DNA from: Bacillota bacterium
GTDB taxonomy: Bacteria; Bacillota_A; Clostridia; Clostridiales; Clostridiaceae
Direction: 5' to 3'
DNA: 17,837 nucleotides
Assembly (NCBI GenBank): GCA_021780795.1
Contig: JAJXYA010000411.1
Location: 1-17,837 of the forward strand
Positions 1 through 7,912 of the stretch are shown here, piece by piece. Below the pieces are notes generated by a model. That model made no database searches. It saw nothing but the letters and a program-made list of their open reading frames with translations, and was not told the origin of the DNA. A program made the translations under genes and the position numbers. Each line of letters begins with the position of its first letter. The first letter of the stretch is position 1.

Positions 1-800
1 CAGCTAAAATTGCTCTTGAAAGAGCTGGAGTTCTTGCACAAGATTTGGATTTAATAATAGTTGCAACTATTAGTCCAGATATGTTTATACCATCAGTTTC
101 GTGTTTAGTGCAAAGTAATTTAGATGCAGATAATGCTGCGTGTTTTGATATAAATGTTGCATGTTCAGGATTTGTATATGCATTAGAAATAGCAAATGGT
201 ATGATGAAGTCTATGAACTATAAAAATGCATTGATAATTGGAGCAGAAGTCCTTTCAAAGGTAATTGATTGGACAGATAGAGGAACTTGCATTCTGTTTG
301 GTGATGGTGCTGGAGCAGCTGTACTTAAGCAAAGTGAAACAAAAGGTATTATTAAATCATATTTAAGATCAGATGGAAAAAAAGGAAATGCTTTAACTAT
401 AGGAGCAGCTGATTTTGATACTCCTTTTTCTAAAGAAAAAATATTAAAAGATAAATATATAAGAATGAATGGCAGAGAAGTATTTAAATTTGCAGTAGGT
501 GCAATAGAAGAAGCTATAAATGAAGTTATTAAAGATACTAATGTTTCATTAGAGGAAGTTAAATATATAATTCCTCATCAAGCAAATTCTAGAATTATAG
601 AATTAGCAGCTAAAAAATTAAATTTAAATATAGATAAGTTTTATTTAAATTTAGATAAAGTCGCAAATACATCATCAGCAACAGTGCCTATAGCTTTAAA
701 TGAAATGTATGAAAAAGGTTTATTAAATAAAGGTGATAAACTTATATTAGTAGCATTTGGTGGTGGGCTAACTTATGCCTCTACTTTAATTAAATGGTAG
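1..800 (+). CDS. fabH: Beta-ketoacyl-ACP synthase III (FabH), 5' end outside window
   Basis: FabH condenses acetyl-CoA (or another primer) with malonyl-ACP to start each fatty-acid chain in the cytoplasm. The reading frame is open from base 3, and the peptide before the first possible internal start (AKIALERAGV...) reads like the FabH N-terminal domain, so the gene is cut by the window edge. The thiolase-fold catalytic triad is visible: Cys in VACSGFVYAL (codon 162-164), His in IIPHQAN (576-578) and Asn in ANTSSAT (666-668). The usual family motif is GNTSAAS, so the residue before the Asn is Ala instead of Gly, a small deviation. The C-terminus AFGGGLTYAS is typical. It is the first visible gene of the locus, 30 bp before acpP. 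In related clostridia a MarR-type fabT gene usually precedes fabH; that position is outside the window. Confidence 0.96.
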   Translation, partial: AKIALERAGVLAQDLDLIIVATISPDMFIPSVSCLVQSNLDADNAACFDINVACSGFVYALEIANGMMKSMNYKNALIIGAEVLSKVIDWTDRGTCILFGDGAGAAVLKQSETKGIIKSYLRSDGKKGNALTIGAADFDTPFSKEKILKDKYIRMNGREVFKFAVGAIEEAINEVIKDTNVSLEEVKYIIPHQANSRIIELAAKKLNLNIDKFYLNLDKVANTSSATVPIALNEMYEKGLLNKGDKLILVAFGGGLTYASTLIKW

Positions 801-830
801 GAATATCAAAGTTTACGGAGGTAGAAGATT

Positions 831-1058
831 ATGTTGTTCGAAGCAATTAGAGAAGTTATATGCGAACAATTAGGAGTTGAAAATGAAGAAGTAAAACTAG
901 AAACAACGTTTGAAGAGTTAGGCGCTGATTCTTTGGATTTATTTCAAATAGTAATTGAACTTGAAGAAAAATATGATATACAAATAGAAGATGTTGAAGA
1001 ATTAAAAACTATAAAAGATTCAGTAGATTATGTAGAAAAAATAAATAAAAAGAAGTAA
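831..1058 (+). CDS. acpP: Acyl carrier protein
   Basis: The 75-residue acidic protein carries the growing acyl chain on a 4'-phosphopantetheine arm. The attachment motif GADSLD is present, with Ser34 as the modified residue, followed by the recognition helix LDLFQIVIELEEKY. Length and charge are normal for the family. A strong Shine-Dalgarno site, GGAGGT (817-822), precedes the ATG by 8 nt. It lies in the middle of the FAS II genes and is very probably co-transcribed with fabH. A 174-bp spacer follows before fabK. Confidence 0.97.
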   Translation: MLFEAIREVICEQLGVENEEVKLETTFEELGADSLDLFQIVIELEEKYDIQIEDVEELKTIKDSVDYVEKINKKK

Positions 1059-1104
1059 TGCTTTTAGAGAATATGAACTTATTTTTAACTTTTTACTAAT
1101 GCAA

Positions 1105-1211
1105 TTGATAAATACAAGTTATAATAGTAAAATTGATTTCATGTAGGTTATTTTACCTAGAATAGATTTAAGGTACATTCAAAAAAAAATTCCATTATTA
1201 TGTTAAACATA
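1105..1211 (+). promoter_or_regulatory. Spacer before fabK with palindromes and a -10-like hexamer
   Basis: The acpP-fabK spacer contains a TATAAT hexamer (1120-1125) without a convincing -35 at 16-18 bp. It also has a 16-bp inverted repeat with TAGGT/ACCTA arms (1144-1159) and a 13-bp palindrome TATGTTAAACATA (1199-1211) just before the fabK ribosome binding site. Neither palindrome matches the FapR or FabT operator consensus as I remember them. A second promoter or an operator here is possible but weakly supported. Confidence 0.25.
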
Positions 1212-1232
1212 GTATGGTAGGAGGAATTTGTT

Positions 1233-2174
1233 GTGGAAAAAAATAGAGTATGCGAACTATTAGAAATAAAATATCCAATATTTCAAGGGGCTATGGCAAG
1301 AATTGCAGATGCTTCATTAGCTTCAGCAGTAAGTGAAGCTGGCGGACTTGGAATAATAACAGGTGCAGCACCAACAGAATGGGTAAGAGAACAAATACAA
1401 AAAACTAAGAAAATGACTAATAAACCATTCGGTGTGAATATAATGTTGATGGCAGAAAATGCTAGTGAAATAGCAGACTTAGTATGTGAAGAGGGAGTAT
1501 CTGTTGTTACAACTGGTGCAGGAAGTCCAGGAAAATATATGGAGAAGTGGAAGTCTCATGGGATAAAGGTTATTCCAGTAGTAGCCTCAGTTGCTCTAGC
1601 TAAAAGAATGGAGAAATCAGGTGCTGATGCAATTATTGCAGAAGGAACTGAATCAGGTGGTCATGTAGGCCAATTAACTACAATGACATTAGTACCACAA
1701 GTCGTGGATGCAGTAAGTATTCCAGTTATAGCAGCTGGTGGTATTGGTGATGGCAGAGGTGTAGCTGCATCATTTATGTTAGGATCTGAAGGAATTCAAG
1801 TTGGAACAAGATTCTTAGTAGCTAAAGAATGTACAATACATCAAAATTACAAAGATAAAGTATTAAAAGCTAATGATATAGATACAGAAGTGACAGGAAG
1901 ATCAACAGGTCATCCAGTTAGAGTTCTTAGAAACAAACTTGCAAGAACATACTTGAAGTTAGAAAAAGAAGGAGCATCTATCGAAGACTTAGAAAAACTT
2001 GGAGCAGGCGCATTAAGAAGAGCAGTTGAAGATGGTGATGTTGATAATGGTTCCCTTATGTCAGGTCAAATAGCGGGACTTGTTAATAAAGAACAAACAA
2101 GTAAAGAAATAATCGAAGAATTATTTGAAGAAGCAAATGAAATATTTAAGCGTTTTGGAGGAAAACATGAATAG
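1233..2174 (+). CDS. fabK: Enoyl-ACP reductase II (FabK), FMN-dependent
   Basis: FabK performs the last reduction of each elongation cycle (trans-2-enoyl-ACP to acyl-ACP) using FMN and NAD(P)H. The 313-aa TIM-barrel sequence shows the family hallmarks: YPIFQGAMARIAD at the N-terminus, GGLGIITG, the central ESGGHVG with His144 (the position of the catalytic His in characterised FabK), and the FMN-phosphate loop region IAAGGIGDGRG followed by GTRF. Nitronate monooxygenases share the fold, but the FAS II context makes FabK the clear choice. No fabI is seen, so this is a FabK-type, intrinsically triclosan-tolerant class of reductase. The start is GTG with TAGGAGGA at 1218-1225. Its last 8 nt overlap the fabD start. 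Confidence 0.95.
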   Translation: MEKNRVCELLEIKYPIFQGAMARIADASLASAVSEAGGLGIITGAAPTEWVREQIQKTKKMTNKPFGVNIMLMAENASEIADLVCEEGVSVVTTGAGSPGKYMEKWKSHGIKVIPVVASVALAKRMEKSGADAIIAEGTESGGHVGQLTTMTLVPQVVDAVSIPVIAAGGIGDGRGVAASFMLGSEGIQVGTRFLVAKECTIHQNYKDKVLKANDIDTEVTGRSTGHPVRVLRNKLARTYLKLEKEGASIEDLEKLGAGALRRAVEDGDVDNGSLMSGQIAGLVNKEQTSKEIIEELFEEANEIFKRFGGKHE

Positions 2175-3105
2175 TAATAAAACTGCATTTCTTTTTCCAG
2201 GCCAAGGAGTTCAAACTATTGGAATGGCAAAAGAACTTTGTGAAAATATACCAGAATGTAAAGAAATTTTAGATCGTAGTGAAGAAATTTTAAATATGCC
2301 TATAAAAAAAATGATGTTTGAAGGACCGGAAGAACTTATTATTGCAACAGAAAATGCACAACCATTAATCGTTGTTGCTTCTCTTATTGCATTAAAAGCG
2401 TTAGAGATAAATGGTATTAAAGCAGATTATGCGGCAGGACTTAGCTTAGGTGAATATCCAGCGCTCATATATGCAGGAGCACTTTCTTTAGAAGAGGGAT
2501 TACTACTTGTAAAAGAAAGAGGAAGAATAATGGGAAGCGCCCTTCCAAAAGGTTTAGGTAAAATGGCTGCTGTCCTAAAGCTAAATGATGAGAAGCTAAA
2601 GGAATTATTAGCTAGAGCAGGGGAATTTGGAATAATAGAAGGGGCTAACTTTAATTGCCCAGGCCAAATAGTTGTTTCAGGTGAAAACCAAGCAATAGAT
2701 GAAGCTGTAAAGATTGCAAAAGAACTTGGAGGCCTTGGAATTCCTTTAAAGGTTAGTGGACCATTCCATAGTTCACTTCTTGAACCTGCAAGTGAAGAAT
2801 TCTTTAATACTATAAAAACTGTAAATATTAAAGAACTTGATAAAACAGTATATTCAAATGTTAAGGGGCTTCCTTATGAAAAAGAAGATGATATTAGAGA
2901 TCTACTAAAGAAGCACATAAGAACTTCTGTACTTTTTGAGAAAACAATAAAACATATGATAGATAGTGGTGTAGATACATTCATTGAAGTTGGACCAGGA
3001 AAAGCACTTAGGGGATTTGTTAAGAAAATCAATAAAAATGTAAATCTTTTAAATGTAGAAGATATGGAATCATTGAAGAATACAGTTGATACAATTAATA
3101 GTTAA
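2167..3105 (+). CDS. fabD: Malonyl-CoA:ACP transacylase
   Basis: FabD transfers malonyl from CoA to AcpP to supply the extender unit. The 312-aa protein starts at the ATG at 2167, chosen because GGAGG (2157-2161) lies 5 nt upstream and the family motif FLFPGQGVQ follows immediately; an in-frame ATG at 2125 would add 14 non-family residues inside fabK. The nucleophile is Ser93 in GLSLGEY and the catalytic His is His201 in GPFHSSLL, the spacing of E. coli FabD. The residue before the nucleophile is Leu where many enzymes have His (GHSLGE). The gene overlaps fabK by 8 nt (ATGAATAG), which suggests translational coupling. A 269-bp repeat-filled spacer follows. Confidence 0.96.
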   Translation: MNSNKTAFLFPGQGVQTIGMAKELCENIPECKEILDRSEEILNMPIKKMMFEGPEELIIATENAQPLIVVASLIALKALEINGIKADYAAGLSLGEYPALIYAGALSLEEGLLLVKERGRIMGSALPKGLGKMAAVLKLNDEKLKELLARAGEFGIIEGANFNCPGQIVVSGENQAIDEAVKIAKELGGLGIPLKVSGPFHSSLLEPASEEFFNTIKTVNIKELDKTVYSNVKGLPYEKEDDIRDLLKKHIRTSVLFEKTIKHMIDSGVDTFIEVGPGKALRGFVKKINKNVNLLNVEDMESLKNTVDTINS

Positions 3106-3106
3106 C

Positions 3107-3138
3107 AATTGTCAATTTTTAAATATAAATTGTCAATT
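3107..3138 (+). repeat. Direct repeat AATTGTCAATT x2
   Basis: The 11-mer AATTGTCAATT occurs at 3107-3117 and again at 3128-3138, right after the fabD stop. Its TCAAT cores are the reverse complement of the ATTGA cores of the heptamer array at 3276-3352, so the two ends of this spacer are inversely related. This resembles the inverted heptamer arrangement before accB. Confidence 0.7.
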
Positions 3139-3275
3139 ATCAAGGAAGGAACAATTTGGAAGATAAAGTTGGAATAACTAAATATAAAATTTGGAACTTT
3201 ACTTTTCGATTATCACTTTTCGCAAAATGATTTGAAAAATATATTTTATTAAAAATTTCGAAAGGATTTCAGCCA

Positions 3276-3352
3276 CAATTGAGAATTGACCATTGAGAAT
3301 TGACCATTGATAATTGATCATTGAGCATTGAAAATTGATCATTGATCATTGA
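3276..3352 (+). repeat. Tandem heptamer array, 11 units of NNATTGA
   Basis: Eleven uninterrupted 7-bp units, all ending in ATTGA, run from 3276 to 3352. The first two bases of successive units are CA, GA, CC, GA, CC, TA, TC, GC, AA, TC, TC. The pair GA/CC is repeated and TC occurs twice in a row at the end, as expected from slippage duplication. The array ends 4 bp before the fabG ribosome binding site AGGGAGGT (3357-3364). The period of 7 is not a codon multiple and the array is not part of a convincing gene. Confidence 0.92.
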
Positions 3353-3374
3353 ATATAGGGAGGTAATTATTTAT

Positions 3375-4115
3375 ATGCTAAAAGGAAAGTGTGCTATAAT
3401 TACAGGAGCATCAAGAGGACTCGGAAAAGCAATTGCTTTAAAGCTTGCATCTCTTGGAGTAAATATAGTTTTAAACTATAGAAGTAGCGAAAAAGAAGCA
3501 ATAGACGTTGAAAATGAAATAAAAGAAATGGGTGTCGAAGTTCTAAGCGTAAAGGCAGATATTTCTAAGTTAAAAGAAGTTGAAAATCTTGTAGCAGTAG
3601 CTAAAGAGAGATTTGGAAATATTGATATTATGGTAAATAACGCTGGAATAACTAAAGACACATTAATACTTAGAATGAAAGAAGAAGACTTTGATAGTGT
3701 TATTGATGTAAACTTAAAAGGAGTATTTAACTGTTTAAAATCTATTACTCCAATTATGGTTAAGCAAAAACATGGAAAGATCATAAGTATTTCGTCAGTA
3801 GTTGGAATTTCAGGAAATGCAGGTCAAGTTAATTATGCTGCATCAAAAGCAGGTATAATTGGAATGACAAAGTCACTTGCTAAAGAAGTTGGTTCAAGAG
3901 GAATTACTGTAAATGCAGTAGCACCAGGATTTATTGAAACTGATATGACAGATGCTTTAGGCGATAAATTTAAAGAAGAAGCAAAGAAAAACATACCACT
4001 TAAAAGACTTGGAAGTGCAGAGGATGTAGCAAATGTTGTAGCATTCCTTGCAAGTGAAAGTTCAGATTATGTTACTGGGCAAGTTATTCAAGTTGATGGT
4101 GGAATGTTAATGTAA
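3375..4115 (+). CDS. fabG: 3-oxoacyl-ACP reductase (FabG)
   Basis: FabG reduces beta-ketoacyl-ACP to beta-hydroxyacyl-ACP with NADPH. The 246-aa protein is a classical short-chain dehydrogenase: the nucleotide-binding loop TGASRGLG is near residues 10-17, NNAG near 88-91, the catalytic Ser lies in ISISSVVG, and the YxxxK pair is Tyr154/Lys158. Then PGFIETDMT and the C-terminal DGGMLM follow, as in FabG. The ATG at 3375 is chosen because AGGGAGGT (3357-3364) precedes it and MLKGKCAIITGAS is the usual N-terminus; an upstream in-frame start at 3342 lies inside the heptamer array. It is 18 bp from fabF and forms a two-gene block with it. Confidence 0.96.
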   Translation: MLKGKCAIITGASRGLGKAIALKLASLGVNIVLNYRSSEKEAIDVENEIKEMGVEVLSVKADISKLKEVENLVAVAKERFGNIDIMVNNAGITKDTLILRMKEEDFDSVIDVNLKGVFNCLKSITPIMVKQKHGKIISISSVVGISGNAGQVNYAASKAGIIGMTKSLAKEVGSRGITVNAVAPGFIETDMTDALGDKFKEEAKKNIPLKRLGSAEDVANVVAFLASESSDYVTGQVIQVDGGMLM

Positions 4116-4133
4116 TGGAGGAAGATTGGATTT

Positions 4134-5369
4134 ATGGAAAGAAGAGTTGTTATTACAGGAATGGGAGCTTTAACGCCGATAGGAAATGATGTTGATACAT
4201 TTTGGAATAATGCAAAGAGTGGAAAACTAGGAATAGATTTTATTACTTTAATAGATCACGATTTAATAGAAGTAAAAATTGCCGCAGAAGTTAAGGACTT
4301 TGATCCAGACACTTTAATAGGTAAAAAAGAATCTAAAAGACTAGATAGATTTGCTCAATTTGGGTTAGTTGCATCAGATGAAGCAATAAAGAATTCAGGA
4401 ATAGATTTAGAAAAAGAGGATTTAAATAGATTTGGAGTAATGTTAGGATCAGGAATAGGTGGATTTGAAACTATTGAAACTGAATGCACTAAGATTGCTA
4501 CTGGAAAATCAAAGAGAGTATCTCCATTTTTTGTTCCTATGACAATCATAAATTTAGGTGCAGGAAATGTAGCTATTAAACATGGATTAAAAGGACCTTG
4601 TACATCAGCAGTAACTGCTTGTGCTACAGGAACTAATAATATTGGAGATGCATTTAGAACTATAAAACATGGTTATGCTGACGTTATGCTTGCAGGTGGA
4701 GCTGAAGCTCCTATAACTAGACTTGGAGTTACTGGATTTAATAGTATGAAAGCTTTAAATACAGATAACAATCCTAAAAAAGCATCTATTCCTTTTGATA
4801 AGGATAGAAGTGGATTTGTAATGGGCGAAGGGGCAGGACTTGTAGTTCTTGAATCTTTAGAACATGCACAGGCGAGAGGCGCAAATATTATAGCTGAAAT
4901 TGTAGGGTATGGTTCAACTTGTGATGCATATCATATTACTTCACCAGCACCGGATGGTAGTGGAGCTGCAAGAGCTATGTTAGATGCTTTGAAAGAAGCT
5001 GGAATTAAACCAGAGCAAGTTTCTTATATAAATGCGCATGGAACTTCAACACCATTAAATGATAAATTTGAAACAGCTGCAATTAAGACAGCATTTGGAG
5101 AAGATGCATATAAGATTCCAATATCTTCAACAAAATCTATGACTGGTCATCTTCTAGGAGCGGCAGGAGCAATTGAAGCAATAATATGTGCAAAAGCTCT
5201 TCAAGAAGGATTCATTCCACCAACAATTGGATATGAAACAAAAGATGAAGAATTAGATTTAGATTATGTACCTAATGTTGGAAGAAAACAAGAATTAGAA
5301 TATGCACTTACAAATTCATTAGGATTTGGTGGTCATAATGCAACTTTACTTTTAAAGAAGTGGAAGTAA
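4134..5369 (+). CDS. fabF: Beta-ketoacyl-ACP synthase II (FabF)
   Basis: FabF extends acyl-ACP by decarboxylative condensation with malonyl-ACP. The 411-aa sequence is full length for the family. The Cys-His-His triad is visible: Cys163 in TACATGT, His302 in NAHGTSTPLND and His339 in TGHLLGAAGA. The C-terminal NSLGFGGHNATLL is characteristic. GGAGG (4118-4122) precedes the ATG. No fabB or fabA is seen in the window, so how unsaturated fatty acids are made is not explained by these genes; that is an open point for clostridia generally. Downstream is a 221-bp spacer with nested inverted repeats before accB. Confidence 0.96.
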   Translation: MERRVVITGMGALTPIGNDVDTFWNNAKSGKLGIDFITLIDHDLIEVKIAAEVKDFDPDTLIGKKESKRLDRFAQFGLVASDEAIKNSGIDLEKEDLNRFGVMLGSGIGGFETIETECTKIATGKSKRVSPFFVPMTIINLGAGNVAIKHGLKGPCTSAVTACATGTNNIGDAFRTIKHGYADVMLAGGAEAPITRLGVTGFNSMKALNTDNNPKKASIPFDKDRSGFVMGEGAGLVVLESLEHAQARGANIIAEIVGYGSTCDAYHITSPAPDGSGAARAMLDALKEAGIKPEQVSYINAHGTSTPLNDKFETAAIKTAFGEDAYKIPISSTKSMTGHLLGAAGAIEAIICAKALQEGFIPPTIGYETKDEELDLDYVPNVGRKQELEYALTNSLGFGGHNATLLLKKWK

Positions 5370-5396
5370 TAGATTAGATTAAAAAGTAAGAAACAA

Positions 5397-5548
5397 AGAT
5401 ACTTAACTTTTAAGTTATATTTATACGGTAAAGTAATAATTGTCAATGTTCAATGCTCAATTTTCAATTGTTGATAATTGAGCATTGAGTATTGATAATT
5501 AATAATTAAATTACTAAGTATTAAGTATAAATTTTAAGATAAGTATCT
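5397..5548. repeat. Nested inverted repeat with heptamer arms between fabF and accB
   Basis: Outer arms AGATACTTA (5397-5405) and TAAGTATCT (5540-5548) are perfect reverse complements. Inside them lie four TCAATNN heptamers (5443-5470) followed by three NNATTGA heptamers (5475-5495) and two degenerate TAATTAA units (to 5509). The heptamer blocks face each other, so bases 5443-5462 can pair with 5476-5495 in a stem of about 20 bp with two or three mismatches and a short loop. No T-run follows, so it is not a standard terminator. It shares its unit with the array before fabG. Confidence 0.8.
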
Positions 5549-5590
5549 ATAAGTTTTTTGAAGATGTCTTAATTATAGGAGGATATATTT

Positions 5591-6118
5591 ATGGAATTTG
5601 AAAATATTAAAGAATTGATTCAATTAGTTGATTCTTCAAGTTTGGCTTTTTTTGAGCTTGAATGTGGCAATGACCATATAAAAATGGATAAATCATTAAG
5701 CAGAGGGCTATCAGATAATAATTTGACTAACTTAAGTAATACTAGTAAGGTAAATAATGTGGATAACATGAATACTGTAATAAATTCAGTTAGTTCAATA
5801 GAAAAATCAGAAACTAATGATGTAAAGATTGAAACTTTAAAAGATACTGGAAAAGAGATAGTTATAGAAGATAAGAATATAAAAGTTATAACATCTCCAA
5901 TGGTAGGAACATTTTATTCTTCCGCATCACCAGAAAGCCCAACTCTTGCAGAAGTTGGAAATACAGTTTCTAAAGGCAATGTTATTTGTATAATAGAAGC
6001 TATGAAGCTTATGAATGAAATAGAAAGTGATTTTAATGGAATAGTTGTTGAACGTTTAGTTAATGATGGAGATATGGTAGAATACGGTCAACCATTATTT
6101 AAAATTAAGGGGGAATAG
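5591..6118 (+). CDS. accB: Biotin carboxyl carrier protein of acetyl-CoA carboxylase
   Basis: AccB carries the biotin that shuttles CO2 between biotin carboxylase (AccC) and carboxyltransferase (AccAD). The 175-aa protein has an N-terminal helix region, a polar Asn/Ser/Thr-rich linker (about residues 35-95) instead of the Pro/Ala-rich linker of enterobacteria, and a C-terminal biotinyl domain starting near SPMVGTFY. The biotinylation motif EAMKLMNE places biotin on Lys139. AGGAGG at 5578-5583 supports the ATG. It is followed 3 bp later by fabZ, an arrangement usual in clostridial FAS II loci. A biotin ligase is not in the window. Confidence 0.95.
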   Translation: MEFENIKELIQLVDSSSLAFFELECGNDHIKMDKSLSRGLSDNNLTNLSNTSKVNNVDNMNTVINSVSSIEKSETNDVKIETLKDTGKEIVIEDKNIKVITSPMVGTFYSSASPESPTLAEVGNTVSKGNVICIIEAMKLMNEIESDFNGIVVERLVNDGDMVEYGQPLFKIKGE

Positions 6119-6121
6119 ACT

Positions 6122-6550
6122 TTGCTTAACATAAAAGAAATAAAAGAAATTTTACCTCATAGATATCCATTTTTATTAGTTGATAGAGTTATTGAAATGG
6201 AACTAGGAGAAAAAAAATTTGTAAGAGCATACAAAAATGTTTCTGCAAATGAAGAATTTTTTAATGGACATTTTCCAGAAGAACCAATTATGCCTGGAGT
6301 ATTACAAATAGAAGCACTAGCTCAAGCAGGCGCAGTTGCTCTACTATCAATGGATGAATTTAAAGGAAAAATACCATTATTTGCAGGTACAAATAAAGTT
6401 AGATTTAAACGTAAAGTTGTACCAGGAGATAAATTAGATTTATATTGTGAAATTATAAAAATCAAAGGACCAATAGGTATTGGAAAAGGAATTGCAACAG
6501 TTGATGGAAAATTAGCTTGTGAAGCTGAAATACTTTTTGCTATAGGATAG
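6122..6550 (+). CDS. fabZ: 3-hydroxyacyl-ACP dehydratase (FabZ)
   Basis: FabZ dehydrates beta-hydroxyacyl-ACP to trans-2-enoyl-ACP. The 142-aa hot-dog-fold protein shows [13 protein letters not shown] at the N-terminus and the active-site residues His50 ([12 protein letters not shown]) and Glu64 (LQIEALAQ). The start is a TTG, chosen because AAGGGGG (6107-6113) lies 8 nt upstream and the product then begins with the usual [14 protein letters not shown]. The gene sits between accB (3-bp gap) and accC (start 9 bp after its stop), so dehydratase and carboxylase subunits are interleaved in one block. Confidence 0.95.
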   Translation: MLNIKEIKEILPHRYPFLLVDRVIEMELGEKKFVRAYKNVSANEEFFNGHFPEEPIMPGVLQIEALAQAGAVALLSMDEFKGKIPLFAGTNKVRFKRKVVPGDKLDLYCEIIKIKGPIGIGKGIATVDGKLACEAEILFAIG

Positions 6551-6559
6551 GTGATAAAA

Positions 6560-7912
6560 ATGTTCAAAAAAGTGCTAATTGCCAATAGAGGAGAAATTGC
6601 AGTAAGAATAATTAGAGCGTGTAGGGAAATGGGAATAAGTACAGTTGCTGTTTATTCAGAAATAGATAAAGAAGCACTTCATACGCAGTTAGCAGATGAA
6701 GCTGTATGTATTGGACCTGCAATGCCTAAAGACAGTTATTTAAATATAACTAATATTTTAAGTGCATGTGTTTTAACTGGTGCAGATGCTATACATCCAG
6801 GCTTTGGATTTTTATCAGAAAATCCAAAGTTTGCAAAAATGTGTAGACAATGCAATATAAAATTTATAGGTCCTGATTATGAAACAATTGAATGGATAGG
6901 AAATAAAGCTAAGGCTAGAGAAATCATGAAGTCTTGTGGAGTTCCAGTAGTACCAGGGTATGAAGGGAAAATAAGAGATGAAGCACATGCCTTAGAACTA
7001 GGAAAAAACATTGGATATCCTGTAATGATAAAAGCAGCAGCAGGTGGCGGTGGAAAAGGAATAAGAATTGCTAATAATGATGAAGAATTCTTGATGGGAT
7101 TTAAAACAGCTAAAGCAGAAGCGAAAGCTTGCTTTGGAGATGATACATTATATTTAGAAAAATTTGTTCAAAAACCAAAACATATTGAATTTCAAATATT
7201 AGCTGATGAGTATGGCCATGTAATACATTTAGGTGAAAGAGAATGTTCAATGCAAAGAAAAAACCAAAAGGTTTTAGAAGAAGCTCCATCTAATGTATTA
7301 AATGAAGAGTTACGTGCTAAAATGGGTGAAGCTGCAAAGATGGCAGCTCTTGCGGTAGATTATAAAAATGCAGGAACTATAGAATTTTTATTTGATAAAG
7401 ATAATAATTACTATTTTATGGAAATGAATACGAGAATACAAGTAGAACATCCAATTACTGAGATGATTACAGGCATAGACTTAGTAAAAGAACAATTAAA
7501 GATAGCATCAGGGGAAAAGTTGGAGTTTAAACAAGAAGACATAAAACTTACAGGTCATGCTATAGAATGTAGAATTAATGCAGAAGATCCAGAACATGAT
7601 TTTAGACCATGTCCAGGAAAAATAGAAGAACTTTGTATTCCCGGTGGTTTGGGCGTAAGAATAGATTCAGCAATATTTTGTGGATATACAATACCACATT
7701 GCTATGATTCTATGATAGCTAAGGTAATCACTTTTGGAACAGATAGAAATGAAGCTATTGTAAAAATGCATAGAGCCTTATCAGAATTTGCAGTAGGTGG
7801 AGTAAAGACTAACATTAATTTTGAACTGTCTATACTTGAAGCTAAAGAATTCTTAGAAGGAGATTATGATACTTCATTTTTATCAGAAAAGATGGTGAAG
7901 AAGAATGCTTAA
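6560..7912 (+). CDS. accC: Biotin carboxylase subunit of acetyl-CoA carboxylase
   Basis: AccC uses ATP and bicarbonate to carboxylate the biotin on AccB. The 450-aa protein has the three standard parts: N-terminal domain ([18 protein letters not shown]), ATP-grasp domain with Lys158 and the glycine loop [12 protein letters not shown], and the metal/bicarbonate motif [15 protein letters not shown], followed by the C-terminal domain ([12 protein letters not shown]). I take the ATG at 6560, with TAGGTGAT just upstream, over a GTG at 6551 that would put three extra residues before the conserved [11 protein letters not shown]. Its end overlaps accD by 8 nt. Confidence 0.95.
   Translation: MFKKVLIANRGEIAVRIIRACREMGISTVAVYSEIDKEALHTQLADEAVCIGPAMPKDSYLNITNILSACVLTGADAIHPGFGFLSENPKFAKMCRQCNIKFIGPDYETIEWIGNKAKAREIMKSCGVPVVPGYEGKIRDEAHALELGKNIGYPVMIKAAAGGGGKGIRIANNDEEFLMGFKTAKAEAKACFGDDTLYLEKFVQKPKHIEFQILADEYGHVIHLGERECSMQRKNQKVLEEAPSNVLNEELRAKMGEAAKMAALAVDYKNAGTIEFLFDKDNNYYFMEMNTRIQVEHPITEMITGIDLVKEQLKIASGEKLEFKQEDIKLTGHAIECRINAEDPEHDFRPCPGKIEELCIPGGLGVRIDSAIFCGYTIPHCYDSMIAKVITFGTDRNEAIVKMHRALSEFAVGGVKTNINFELSILEAKEFLEGDYDTSFLSEKMVKKNA

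Noticed and set aside
1144..1159. TAGGT/ACCTA inverted repeat as a FapR or FabT operator
   Set aside because: It does not match either consensus as I know it, and regulator genes are not visible in the window; kept only as a weak palindrome.
2125..2166. Upstream start for fabD giving 14 more residues
   Set aside because: It has no Shine-Dalgarno site at the right distance and adds residues absent from the family; the ATG at 2167 has GGAGG.
3276..3352. Heptamer array as a CRISPR array
   Set aside because: The unit is 7 bp with no spacers of 25-40 bp, no cas genes are present, and repeats are contiguous.
3476..3784. Minus-strand open frame within fabG (and similar frames opposite fabF, accD, accA, fabZ, the AAA gene and the ABC genes)
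   Set aside because: They lie opposite strongly conserved genes, lack ribosome binding sites, and their low-complexity Ser/Ile/Phe-rich translations are typical antisense shadows.
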